35,903 nucleotides of DNA. Origin: Opitutales bacterium. GTDB lineage: Bacteria; Verrucomicrobiota; Verrucomicrobiia; Opitutales; JAFGAQ01. Under the pieces are notes generated by a model, which worked only from the letters and a program-made list of their open reading frames with translations, was not told the DNA's origin and did no database searches. Of this stretch, positions 23,842-32,380 are shown piece by piece (position 1 is the stretch's first letter; each line of letters opens with the position of its first letter). Both the position numbers and the translations under genes were made by a program. The DNA is taken from assembly GCA_022361075.1 (NCBI GenBank), contig JAKSBQ010000068.1, positions 1 to 35,903 on the forward strand. Direction: 5' to 3'.

Positions 23842-24897
23842 ATGATCAAGTCGTTCTCACTTCATATTCAACGAATCTCGAAGCACTATTCTGTTCAAGT
23901 TTTGATCATTTTCGGAATTTTCACGATTCTGCTACTTCCTCTTCTTTTCGAAACGTATCGCACCAACGCGTTCGACACAGTTCCTCGCGATCCCTATGAA
24001 CCCTACCTGCTTTATCTAGCTGGTGAGGAGCAAGGTTTTTTACCCGGATCTCCATTCGCATATCGAATCCTTTCGATTGTGCCTGCATTGGTACCTTTCA
24101 AACTAATTGACGCGCCGGTTCTCTCCCAAATCGAATCTCCTAACCAAATTTGGCTCAATGCTGTTTTTGCTAACGCTGTAATCAGTTACTTATCCGTAGT
24201 TTCACTCTCATCAATCATGTACTTGATCGTTCGAGACCGAATGGGTTGCTCGATGATGACAGCGATAAGTTCCGCGTTAGCCGTGCCTATTCTCCATGGC
24301 TTCACAGGGGTTTATTTGACCGACCCATTTGTTATCCTTTATCTCTTTGTAACGTTCGCAGCATTAAAGCGGTTCTGGATTTGGATCCCAATGATCATTG
24401 TAGGTGTGGGAGTCAATGAAAAGATCCCTTTGATCTTCGCAATTTACTCCTTGTTAACTCTAATTCATTTAAGAAACAAAAAAACCTATCTCACTTTTGC
24501 CTGCTCGTTTGCGGCGTGCATAATCTATGTTTTGATCCGCCACATGCTGAACTTTCCTGGCTACGAGAATCAAACAGATGTAACTACCTTTTTAGCCGGG
24601 TTTTGGAATTCGTTTGAAATGAGCCTCAGTGCAAAAGGAATCATGCGCAATTTCATACCCATCATGATTATGTTGGTGATTGCAGGTACTGCAGTTTTAG
24701 CCAAAGAGAAAAATCAAGAACATCCAATTCTTCCATCACACGTTTTTCTGGTAGTAGCCCTGGCCTTCGTGTCATTCGCCACCGACGTTCAGATGAATGT
24801 TGGACGCAACGTCATGCATCTATTCCCTCTTTTCCTGCCTCAGTTTTTTCGATGGTGCGAAGAATCAATTACCCAAACAAGAGGGCGGAAGCTTTAG
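23842..24897 (+). CDS. Polytopic membrane protein, possible GT-C-type, no named family
   Basis: 351 residues from the ATG at 23842; a TTG start at 23776 would add 22 residues with no membrane or motif content. About eight helices are visible, among them VLIIFGIFTILLLPLLF, VISYLSVVSLSSIMYLIV, IIVGVGVNEKIPLIFAIYSLLTLI and FIPIMIMLVIAGTAVLA. The segment after the first helix has DTVPRDPYEPYLLYLAGEEQG, which has acidic residues on the outer face. GVGVNEKIPL and VQMNVGRNVMHLFPLF have counterparts in the 408-residue protein on the other strand (26633-27859), suggesting a common family. The function is unknown; polysaccharide context suggests lipid-linked sugar transfer or glycan export. Confidence 0.68.
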   Translation: MIKSFSLHIQRISKHYSVQVLIIFGIFTILLLPLLFETYRTNAFDTVPRDPYEPYLLYLAGEEQGFLPGSPFAYRILSIVPALVPFKLIDAPVLSQIESPNQIWLNAVFANAVISYLSVVSLSSIMYLIVRDRMGCSMMTAISSALAVPILHGFTGVYLTDPFVILYLFVTFAALKRFWIWIPMIIVGVGVNEKIPLIFAIYSLLTLIHLRNKKTYLTFACSFAACIIYVLIRHMLNFPGYENQTDVTTFLAGFWNSFEMSLSAKGIMRNFIPIMIMLVIAGTAVLAKEKNQEHPILPSHVFLVVALAFVSFATDVQMNVGRNVMHLFPLFLPQFFRWCEESITQTRGRKL

Positions 24898-24997
24898 AGA
24901 AGCACCATTGAACGTAAGAGCTAATTCCGATAAGAACCTTGCCACAGTTCAAACCACATGAGAAGAAGCCGTAACGACTCAAACGTTAAAAAAATTA

Positions 24998-25750
24998 ATG
25001 AAGCATCATTCAAATGAAGAATCAGCTGAAATCTCGTTGAGACCTGAGTTATCAATCGTGGTTTTGGGGTACAAAGCTGGTGAGGAGCTGGAAAAGTTCA
25101 TTGATCAAGTTTATGCTATTTTCTCAGATCATCGTGTGAATTTCGAATGTGTGATCGTCGCAAATTATTGGCCGGACACAGGTGACACGACACCCGAAGT
25201 TGCTAAGCGTTGCGCCAACAAATTTCCCAACATCAAGGTAGTAGCAAAAGAAAAAGCGGGGATGATGGGATGGGATATGCGCAGTGGTCTTGAGGCATGC
25301 AATGGAGATGTTCTCGCAATCATCGACGGTGACAACCAATTCCCTCCCAACAGCCTACCTACCCTCTACAACAAACTAATTAAAGGCCAATTCGATATGT
25401 GCAAAACAGTCCGAGAAACGCGGGCGGACGGTATTTATCGAATAGTCATCTCGAGAGTCTACAACCTCTTTTTCCAGATGCTTTTTCCCGGATCAAAATT
25501 TGCCGACGTTAATTCTAAACCCAAACTTATGACACGTCAGGCTTATGAAAAAATGGAACTACTTTCAAACGGCTGGTTCATCGACGCTGAAATCATGATC
25601 CAAGCCCGTAGGTTTGGTTTTTCAATCAAGGAAATACCCACTCAATTTCGGAAAAATACCCGAGCTTCTTTCGTAAAACCAATAGCCATCATTGAGTTTA
25701 TCATCGAACTTCTGAAATACCGCTTGAAAGAGTTTAAACATGGCAAATGA
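24998..25750 (+). CDS. Glycosyltransferase family 2 (dolichol-phosphate mannosyltransferase-like)
   Basis: 250 residues. It starts with the GT-A fold strand LSIVVLGYKAGEELEKFIDQV. VIVANYWPDTGDTT and VVAKEKAGMMGWDMRSGLEAC follow, and AIIDGDNQFPP holds the DxD-type metal site, with Asp residues around 107-109. FADVNSKPKLMTRQAYEKM and WFIDAEIMIQARRFGFSIKEIPTQF match the acceptor-side end of polyprenyl-phosphate mannosyl/glucosyltransferases. Such enzymes make a polyprenyl-phosphate sugar used later by GT-C proteins, and three candidates lie in this window. No membrane segment is obvious. It overlaps the following SDR gene by 11 bp. Confidence 0.88.
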   Translation: MKHHSNEESAEISLRPELSIVVLGYKAGEELEKFIDQVYAIFSDHRVNFECVIVANYWPDTGDTTPEVAKRCANKFPNIKVVAKEKAGMMGWDMRSGLEACNGDVLAIIDGDNQFPPNSLPTLYNKLIKGQFDMCKTVRETRADGIYRIVISRVYNLFFQMLFPGSKFADVNSKPKLMTRQAYEKMELLSNGWFIDAEIMIQARRFGFSIKEIPTQFRKNTRASFVKPIAIIEFIIELLKYRLKEFKHGK

Positions 25751-26630
25751 ACGGGTTCTGCTAACCGGAGCCAATGGCAAAATCGGAAAAGCGCTTCTGA
25801 ACAGTCTTTTAGACAAAGGTTATGAAGTAAGTTGCCTGACTAGAAAGTCTCGAGCCCGCTCCGATATCCGTGAAATCATCGGCGATTTAACAGATACCCC
25901 GTCTCTCGAACAGCTTACCGAAGGAATCGACATCGTCGTTCACCTGGCTGGAATTACTCATACCAACAATCAGACATTATACGACGAGATTAACGTCCGA
26001 GGGACTCAGAATCTTTTGCGGGTATGTGAGAAATCAGGAGTGAGAAAGTTCATTTACTTCGGTTCAAGAGCCGACAACCCGAGAGGCGGAGCCTACAGCC
26101 TGTCCAAATTCAACGCGACCAATGAGGTCATAAAATCTGGATGTCCTTTCATTATCTTGAAGCCCGCGGAAGTCTACGGAGTGGATGAGGAGGGATTGAG
26201 TCTGATCAACTCGATTGTGCTAAACTATCCTTTAGTCATACCTTTTCCTCTCACTCAAAAGGCTACCCTCGCTCCCGTTCACGCAAAGGACGTGGTAAGG
26301 GCAACAATGGAGGTGATTCGAAACCCAGAATTGGTAAACCAAACTTATGTTCTCGCAGGCCCAAGAACCTACACAATCAAAGAACTGACAAGATTGGGAA
26401 TGAAGAAACACCAGGTAAAAAAAGCTTTACTACCAGTACCATTGTTTCTCCTGAGGTTAGCGGCGGCGTTGCAAAGCTATTCGAGCACGCCCGCGTTATA
26501 CAAAGACCAAATCGATAGACTGATATCCGAAAAAACCACCGATATCAGTGCTGCAGAAAAAGATTTCGGATTTAGTCCCGATCCTCTTGAAGAGCATCTG
26601 AAAAGTGTATTCCCTGCAAAACAATCCTGA
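25740..26630 (+). CDS. NAD(P)-dependent epimerase/dehydratase (extended SDR)
   Basis: 296 residues. The dinucleotide-binding loop is LLTGANGKIGKALLNSLL (GxxGxxG). The catalytic pair is seen as YFGSRADNPRGGAYSLSKFNA (YxxxK). DIVVHLAGITHTNNQ and VPLFLLRLAAALQSYSS are also typical of extended SDR nucleotide-sugar enzymes. EVIRNPELVNQTYVLAGPRTYTIKELTRL matches the substrate-binding half. The substrate is not predictable. It is translationally coupled to the preceding GT2 by an 11-bp overlap; together they may make and transfer a modified sugar. The stop is 2 bp from the stop of the converging membrane protein gene. Confidence 0.9.
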   Translation: MANERVLLTGANGKIGKALLNSLLDKGYEVSCLTRKSRARSDIREIIGDLTDTPSLEQLTEGIDIVVHLAGITHTNNQTLYDEINVRGTQNLLRVCEKSGVRKFIYFGSRADNPRGGAYSLSKFNATNEVIKSGCPFIILKPAEVYGVDEEGLSLINSIVLNYPLVIPFPLTQKATLAPVHAKDVVRATMEVIRNPELVNQTYVLAGPRTYTIKELTRLGMKKHQVKKALLPVPLFLLRLAAALQSYSSTPALYKDQIDRLISEKTTDISAAEKDFGFSPDPLEEHLKSVFPAKQS

Positions 26631-26632
26631 CC

Positions 26633-27859
26633 TCAAATTTCGTCTTCCCGGCCTTGTCGCCTGAAAAAGTCTTCTCTGATTTCCATCAACTTGTCTTCGA
26701 CAAGTTTAACAGGTAAAGGTCTAATCCATCGTAACATACCCTCCTTGTGCGAATGAATGACATAGTTCCCACCAATCAATGAAACCACAAACACGATGGT
26801 CAGCAAATGGAGCTGGTTTTTTTCCTTTTCGGTGTGCTTAAGGAGGAAGAAAATGACTAAGACCGCGGGAAAAATGAAAGAGAAGGTTCTTGAGATGTCA
26901 AAAACCGTAAATCCTAAAAACGTGCAAGGTATTCCCGCACACAAAATGAGCCCAACCAATCCCTTTTTTCCTCTCAAATAGAGAGAAATCAATGTCGTTA
27001 AAACCAAAATCCAGGCGCCTTCCAGGAAGTAATAAGTTCCGACGTGGTAGTATCGAATGTTCATGACCCAAGCGTTGATCACTGCCCCACCTCCAACAGG
27101 AATCGTAAAATCGTATTGAGCCTTTACCCAAAGGCGAGTCAACACAGCGAGTGTGTAGGCCGCGAGCATCACGATGACAGGAACCGACTTGAAACCGTGA
27201 ATCACTCCCATGAATGAGATTCCATTTTTCTTGTCCCTGTGAGCCGCCCAAAGCAAATGCAACCCCATTGCAGTCAAACAACCCGGATAAGCCCTTTCAT
27301 CGCACCACAGAGCAACAAACGTGAAGATCCCCACTACCCAGGACCATCTGTATCGCACCATCGTTAGGAAAATGAGTAAGAGGGTGAACTGATCGTAAGT
27401 AACACTCGGATAGGAAAAAGAGCCGTTGTAGGTAACGGCCAAATACATCGTCGCGATGAACGCTAGTTTTCGATCCTCAAAAATTTGTCTCGAAATGAGT
27501 GCAAACACTCCGTAACTGGCGATCACGCTCAGGATCAATAAATAGGTAAGTGCAAGGGGATGATGCAGATGTAAAATGTTGAAAAGAATTGGCACCCCCA
27601 TGCGATAGTTAGTGTTCGCCGCTTGTGTCGCTTCGGGTATCCCGGACTTCACAATGTCGAAAGAAGGATTCTGGAATTTCTCCAAATACTGCGGAAAAGG
27701 AGGATTTAAGATTGCCGGGGTATTGGGCGCACTTGTGACCACCGATAAAAGAAGTGCAAGCAACACAGTCTTGAGTATCCAGTTTCTCTTCAAAAATTGG
27801 TCTAGTGCAGGGGAAATCTTTGTTTCCACTGTCCGTGTGATTGTATCAAGAATGCTCAT
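26633..27859 (-). CDS. Polytopic membrane protein, possible GT-C-type, related to the one at 23842
   Basis: 408 residues with about nine helices, such as WILKTVLLALLLSVVTSAP, LTYLLILSVIASYGVFALI, VVGIFTFVALWCDERAYPGC and TVFDISRTFSFIFPAVLVIFFLL. The first outer loop (NPPFPQYLEKFQNPSF and NTNYRMGVPILFNIL) resembles the DPYEPYLL and FAYRILSIVPAL parts of the 351-residue protein, and CDERAYPG matches its VNEKIPL. Soluble C-terminal tail (WIRPLPVKLVEDKLMEIREDFFRR). A GGAG site lies about 12 bases before the ATG at 27859. It follows the fucosyltransferase-like gene by 48 bp. Function unknown; sugar transfer or export is inferred from the surroundings. Confidence 0.68.
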   Translation of the reverse strand: MSILDTITRTVETKISPALDQFLKRNWILKTVLLALLLSVVTSAPNTPAILNPPFPQYLEKFQNPSFDIVKSGIPEATQAANTNYRMGVPILFNILHLHHPLALTYLLILSVIASYGVFALISRQIFEDRKLAFIATMYLAVTYNGSFSYPSVTYDQFTLLLIFLTMVRYRWSWVVGIFTFVALWCDERAYPGCLTAMGLHLLWAAHRDKKNGISFMGVIHGFKSVPVIVMLAAYTLAVLTRLWVKAQYDFTIPVGGGAVINAWVMNIRYYHVGTYYFLEGAWILVLTTLISLYLRGKKGLVGLILCAGIPCTFLGFTVFDISRTFSFIFPAVLVIFFLLKHTEKEKNQLHLLTIVFVVSLIGGNYVIHSHKEGMLRWIRPLPVKLVEDKLMEIREDFFRRQGREDEI

Positions 27860-27907
27860 ATTTAAAGAACTCCAAATAGGTCAAAACCGCTCTCGGCCAA
27901 CTCAAAT

Positions 27908-28921
27908 TTAATCTTCAGGGCAACCCCATTTGGTGTTGATTCGACCCAGAATTCGACGAATCAGTGAAACCCAATAAAATCCCAATGACTTTATTTTCAT
28001 CCCGAGATAGTCCACCCCCTTTTTATCTGTCGAATAGCATCCCTGGAAGATGTCCACATGGTCCAACTCCGAGTTAAGGCAAACAACAAAATTGCTGATA
28101 TTACTGTTTCCGTGAACGAAATAATCACTTCGCGCCATCGCCCAAGCCTCAAGAATGACATCTTCGCCCATCCGACGAGCATCATACTCTGATTCTTTAC
28201 CAGAATCCCTTGCGTTTTGCAGAGCGATGTGGGTCTCTCCGAAATCACTGAGTTGAGAATCGTAGTGAATCACACGATCACTACCGTATTCCTCTGTCAC
28301 CCTTTTGATCACCATTTGGGAATCGGAACAAATCAAAACTTTCGCATCTGGGTTTTGCTCGATGAAGTGATTGATCTTTTCAAAGTAGAGCTGAAACGGC
28401 ACTCCATTCTCCAGCCGCTGATTTTGAACAAACTTGTGAGTTCCACCATCCTTACGACCTGCGCCTCTGAGATGGACCGCAACAACGGGAGCTTCACCGA
28501 ACGAATTATTGTAGAACGCTTCAAGTTTCGCACGAGTCTCATCGTTCAACTGAAAATACTCCTCAATCACTCTGCCCACTGCCTCTCTGGCAGATCCTTC
28601 AGGAGTTAATAATTCCCTCGCGTTGGAACGGCCAAGTTTGGTCATCAAACCTCTCGGAGCGACAAATGATCGATCTGCAGCTGGCATGAAAACAACGCGT
28701 TCATTTCCCTCTTCTTCCAACACTTCCTGCTTAAAGTAATAAGCAAAAACATCATCACCATCCCGACTCTGATACATCCGATAATTGTCCAAATTTATTC
28801 TGAAATCAGACGTGGATCCTTTTGATTTCTCGGAACAAATGTAATCTACAAAGTAATTGATGACCGCAAACATGCCTGCGAGTCTGATCTTCTCGCTTAG
28901 CCTCAAAGTAATTTTATCCAT
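27908..28921 (-). CDS. Fucosyltransferase-like protein (O-FucT/NodZ-type fold)
   Basis: 337 residues. VVAVHLRGAGRKD (His150, Arg152) resembles the HxR(G/R) motif of NodZ/FUT8 (GT23) and protein O-fucosyltransferases, which binds the GDP-fucose phosphate. AKVLICSDSQMVIKRVTEEYG and the run GEDVILEAWAMARSDYFVHGNSNISNFVV match the nucleotide-binding second half of that fold. These enzymes transfer L-fucose from GDP-L-fucose. No membrane segment was found. The gene is divergent from the GDP-mannose 3,5-epimerase gene, whose product could offer GDP-L-galactose as donor instead. GGAAG precedes the ATG at 28921. The family call is from motif reading; alternatives are other GT-B enzymes of that superfamily. 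Confidence 0.72.
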   Translation of the reverse strand: MDKITLRLSEKIRLAGMFAVINYFVDYICSEKSKGSTSDFRINLDNYRMYQSRDGDDVFAYYFKQEVLEEEGNERVVFMPAADRSFVAPRGLMTKLGRSNARELLTPEGSAREAVGRVIEEYFQLNDETRAKLEAFYNNSFGEAPVVAVHLRGAGRKDGGTHKFVQNQRLENGVPFQLYFEKINHFIEQNPDAKVLICSDSQMVIKRVTEEYGSDRVIHYDSQLSDFGETHIALQNARDSGKESEYDARRMGEDVILEAWAMARSDYFVHGNSNISNFVVCLNSELDHVDIFQGCYSTDKKGVDYLGMKIKSLGFYWVSLIRRILGRINTKWGCPED

Positions 28922-29085
28922 AACTTTCTTCCGGGAGAGTCTTTACAATGGTATGGGATGGTCTAAAAAACTTTTCTGTTACCAAACTCCTCCAGCCTAA
29001 AAACTTACCAATTACTGAACACGGGGATTCTTTTCTTGTCGAGAGTGCTTTTCCTCACAAAACTCCAAAATAGATTTATTACCCA

Positions 29086-30072
29086 ATGAAAATAGCAATT
29101 GCTGGAGCAGGAGGATTCATCGGTGGCCATTTGGTCAAAGACCTGATGAATAAAGGACACGAAATCGTAGCAGCCGATATTAAACCCACTGACCAATGGT
29201 ATCAGAAGTTTGAGGCAGAAAATGTCACGAATATGGTGGCAAATCTAGAAGAGAAACAAGCTTGTTACGATTTCGCAAAAGGCACCGATCGGATTTACAA
29301 TCTGGCCTGCAATATGGGTGGAATGGGATTCATCCAAAACAATCATGCACTCTGCATGCAAAGCGTGTTGATCCAAACCCACATGCTCATGGCTGCGAGA
29401 GATGAGGGAGTAAAGCAAATACTCTACAGCTCCTCTGCATGCGTATATCCGGAAGAGATTCAGGAGGAAATCCTTGATGCCGCTTCCCAGGGATTGAAAG
29501 AGCATACTGCTATCCCAGCAAATCCGCAGGACGGTTACGGATGGGAGAAGCTATTCTCCGAAATCATCACTCACTATTTTGCGAAGGACTTCAGTCTGGA
29601 ACCTCGAATTTGCCGCTATCACAACGTCTACGGGCCTTACGGAACCTGGGACGGAGGCAGAGAAAAAGCTCCAGCTGCTATGTGCAGAAAAGTGATTCAG
29701 GCAAAAATGTCCGGCAACCACGAAATCGAAATTTGGGGAGATGGGGAACAAACCCGATCATTTATGTTCATTGATGACTGCCTGACCGGAATGGAAAAGC
29801 TTTGGGCAAGCTCATTCGCCGACCCCATCAATCTCGGTAGCGATGAGATGGTCAGCATCAACGAATTGGTGGACATTACTGAGGAAATCGCCGGTATAAA
29901 GCTCCAGAGAAAGTATCTTCTGGACAAGCCTCAGGGAGTTCGTGGAAGAAACAGCGACAACACCCTAATCCGGGAGGTTCTGGGATGGGCCCCTGAAGTG
30001 CGACTTCGCGATGGCATGGAAAAAACCTATGCCTGGATCCACGATCAAATTGTTTCAGGAGGTTTAAAGTAA
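29086..30072 (+). CDS. GDP-mannose 3,5-epimerase (SDR)
   Basis: Converts GDP-D-mannose to GDP-L-galactose (and GDP-L-gulose). 328 residues, extended SDR. The start is GAGGFIGGHLVKDL (NAD site). NMGGMGFIQNNHALCM, SSSACVYPE, NPQDGYGWEKL, YHNVYGPYGTWDGGREKAPAAMCRK, WGDGEQTRSFMFIDDC and GVRGRNSDNTLI match plant GME closely. The acid/base residues are Cys119 (as Cys145 of the plant enzyme) and the Lys of EKAPAAMCRK; YxxxK is Y151-K155. The plant N-terminal extension is missing. It stands alone on + between two - strand genes, divergent from the fucosyltransferase-like gene. A hairpin follows the stop directly. Confidence 0.93.
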   Translation: MKIAIAGAGGFIGGHLVKDLMNKGHEIVAADIKPTDQWYQKFEAENVTNMVANLEEKQACYDFAKGTDRIYNLACNMGGMGFIQNNHALCMQSVLIQTHMLMAARDEGVKQILYSSSACVYPEEIQEEILDAASQGLKEHTAIPANPQDGYGWEKLFSEIITHYFAKDFSLEPRICRYHNVYGPYGTWDGGREKAPAAMCRKVIQAKMSGNHEIEIWGDGEQTRSFMFIDDCLTGMEKLWASSFADPINLGSDEMVSINELVDITEEIAGIKLQRKYLLDKPQGVRGRNSDNTLIREVLGWAPEVRLRDGMEKTYAWIHDQIVSGGLK

Positions 30073-30089
30073 TCAGACCCGAGGTCTGA
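30073..30089. terminator. Hairpin between converging genes
   Basis: TCAGACC-CGA-GGTCTGA is a perfect 7-bp stem with a 3-base loop, immediately after the epimerase stop codon and 4 bp before the stop of the GT4 gene on the other strand. There is only AAAACC on the + side and no strong T-run on either side, so efficiency as a bidirectional terminator is uncertain. Confidence 0.45.
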
Positions 30090-30093
30090 AAAC

Positions 30094-31374
30094 CTAGTAA
30101 CGCGCAACCTGCGCGTAGAGCTCAATCATCTGCTCAACTTGTTTGGCGATCGAAAACTCATTTTCGATCTTCAAGCGAGCATTTTCGCTCATCATTTGAA
30201 TGCCTTCACTTGGCATTTCCAGGATTCTCTCAAGCATACTGCAGAGAGACTGGGAGTTCCCTGGCAAAGCGAGATAACCTGTTTTGTCATGCTCAACCAT
30301 ATCGGAAACCCCACCTACATCGTAAGCCACGCATGGCGTTCCCGATGCAAGGCTTTCCATCACGGTGTTAGGCAAATTATCTTGCTTGGAAGGTAGCACA
30401 AAAACATCCGCTGCGGCGTAAATTTTTGAAAGCTCATTCTCATCCCTCACAAATCCTTTAAAATGAGTCTTACTCTTGAACGGAAGCCCTCCTTCAGGCC
30501 TATCCGAACCAAAAACGACAATCTCGAAGGATTTTTCTTTCTCTTCCAATAAACGGATCGCTTCCACGAAGTCGTTGAAACCCTTGTTCGAATCCTGGAT
30601 TGCGAAATTAGCCCCGAAAACGATTATTTTCGACTCAATTGGCAAACCCAACTCTCTCCTCACTGTTTCTCGGTCGTGAGGGAGAAAGGTCTCTAGATCA
30701 ATGCCATTTGGAATCCGCTTCACCGGATAATTTCCCAGCAAAAGACTCTTACGAGCGTCTCTCTCCATCCACCTACTCAAGGTGACGATGTTCATCTGAA
30801 GATCTTTGAAAGCTTTATGCTTCCGATTCCATACCCAACGGTCAACATCCACTCCACCATCCTCCGGATCTCTATTATCCGGATAGAACCCCTCCACAAA
30901 ACGTGGAGACCGATCATTATGCAAATGCTGGGCACCATTGAATAACCACCTCCCGTGCAGCGTCGCAACTAAAGGCGCCGGCAGCTTACAAAGCTTAGAT
31001 AGCGGAACGAACCCATCACCAATCCAATGCAGATGAATGACGGAGGGTTCAAAATACTTCCATACCTGAGATAATCTTGGATGCGGCAGATAATTAAAAG
31101 AAGCGTAGGCCCAATGGTCTCGTTTGCTTAACAAACCAGGCAGTTTATCAAACCTTGATCGAATACGCAGATAGAGCTTATCAAAAAGACTCTCAGGACC
31201 AAAAACACTGGGATCATCCGTTCTTTTGTTGTCCACAAACATCATCGAATCCAAACCAGCCTGAATCAATCCACGGTGCAATCGGTAAGCAGCCCTTCCG
31301 ACGCCACCGCCACTGTCAGCGATATTTAGGTGCAACACATAAGGTTTGCGCTTAACCCTGGAACTATCCGCCAT
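30094..31374 (-). CDS. Glycosyltransferase family 4 (WcaC/WbaZ-like start)
   Basis: 426 residues. The N-terminus HLNIADSGGGVGRAAYRLHRGL is the acceptor-loop motif common in GT4 transferases of O-antigen and colanic-acid clusters. VIHLHWIGDGFVPL, APLVATLHGRWLFNG and IPNGIDLETFLP follow. In the donor domain are IVFGANFAIQDSNKGFNDFVEAI, and VFVLPSKQDNLPNTVMESLASGTPCVAYDVGG, a GT4 E-x7-E variant with Asp at the first position. DKTGYLA ends the core. It is cytoplasmic with sugars undetermined. It overlaps the upstream GT2 by 11 bp and is the last gene of the right-hand - strand operon. Confidence 0.92.
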   Translation of the reverse strand: MADSSRVKRKPYVLHLNIADSGGGVGRAAYRLHRGLIQAGLDSMMFVDNKRTDDPSVFGPESLFDKLYLRIRSRFDKLPGLLSKRDHWAYASFNYLPHPRLSQVWKYFEPSVIHLHWIGDGFVPLSKLCKLPAPLVATLHGRWLFNGAQHLHNDRSPRFVEGFYPDNRDPEDGGVDVDRWVWNRKHKAFKDLQMNIVTLSRWMERDARKSLLLGNYPVKRIPNGIDLETFLPHDRETVRRELGLPIESKIIVFGANFAIQDSNKGFNDFVEAIRLLEEKEKSFEIVVFGSDRPEGGLPFKSKTHFKGFVRDENELSKIYAAADVFVLPSKQDNLPNTVMESLASGTPCVAYDVGGVSDMVEHDKTGYLALPGNSQSLCSMLERILEMPSEGIQMMSENARLKIENEFSIAKQVEQMIELYAQVARY

Positions 31375-32380
31375 TTTTCTTCAGGAACAACCGTCGCCAA
31401 AGTGCCAACTGATTCCTTGAACTCAGCTTAAAAGCCTTCTTCTCTCGGGAAAATCTCAACAACTGACTGAAACTCACACATCTGTTGCGCACTCCCAACG
31501 ACAAAACTCGAAACCAATACTCAGAGAGGATTAAATTCAGTGAATTTTCATCAAAAATCATCAAATTCTGATTTATTTTAACGATTTTTGAGAAATTCAG
31601 AGATGTTTTTTTCAGAAAAAGTAAGTCAATTATCTCTCGACCTTCGGCGACATGGTGGTGGATTTCGAGTTCGTCAGACTGCCACTTTCCAAGTTTCTCA
31701 AGTAACTGTGCTCTAATCTGCCTTCCCCCACTACGTTGCTGTTCCAAGTAGGAGCTAATCTTGATGCTAGCGTCGACCCGGTAATTCAACAAAGGTTCTC
31801 GCAAATTGGCCATTTTTGTATGATCGCTCAATTCGACCCAAAGTTGATAATCTTCAGCTGTCGGGGGATCCTCCTGATATTTCAATCCCTTCTCAATAAA
31901 CAAGGACTTTCGCCAACACACAGCCGGATGAGCAAACGAAGGATTAAACAAATGATGAGCTCGTATCAACCCATCGGTTTCCGGATAAGGAAAAATACCT
32001 CTCTTACCGCCAAATTGTCGAACCGAAGAACCACATATTCCGACATCATGGTGCTTCTTCAGAAACTCAACCTGCCTCTCCAGACGATGAGTGTAGGCCA
32101 CATCATCTGAATCCATTCTGGCAATAAACTCACCTCTTGACGTTTCAATCGCTCGGTTCAGAGAAAATGCAACACCTCGATTCTCCGAGTTCCTGATTAG
32201 CCTAATTCGTTCATCTCTAAAACCTTCAACAATCGAGGATGAATCGTCGCTGGAACCATCATCCACAACGATAAGCTCAAAATGAGGAAGGCTTTGGCTC
32301 AGGATGCTTGAAACAGCCTCCGAAAGGTATTTACGCCCGTTGTAAACAGGCATGATGACACTTACCAATGGAGTGGTCAT
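31364..32380 (-). CDS. Glycosyltransferase family 2
   Basis: 338 residues. The GT-A core is clear: LVSVIMPVYNGRKYLSEAV, FELIVVDDGSSDDSS, RNSENRGVAFSLNRAIE, GEFIARMDSDDVAYTHRLERQVEFL (DxD metal motif in MDSDDV), and EDYQLWVELSDHTKMANLREPLLNYR, where ED is the catalytic-base region. The C-terminal third, including LLFLKKTSLNFSKIVKINQNLMIFDENSLNL, is basic and has no named domain. Inverting transferase with unknown sugar. The start codon shares one base with the FkbM stop (TAATG), so ribosomes probably restart there. Confidence 0.93.
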   Translation of the reverse strand: MTTPLVSVIMPVYNGRKYLSEAVSSILSQSLPHFELIVVDDGSSDDSSSIVEGFRDERIRLIRNSENRGVAFSLNRAIETSRGEFIARMDSDDVAYTHRLERQVEFLKKHHDVGICGSSVRQFGGKRGIFPYPETDGLIRAHHLFNPSFAHPAVCWRKSLFIEKGLKYQEDPPTAEDYQLWVELSDHTKMANLREPLLNYRVDASIKISSYLEQQRSGGRQIRAQLLEKLGKWQSDELEIHHHVAEGREIIDLLFLKKTSLNFSKIVKINQNLMIFDENSLNLILSEYWFRVLSLGVRNRCVSFSQLLRFSREKKAFKLSSRNQLALWRRLFLKKNGG

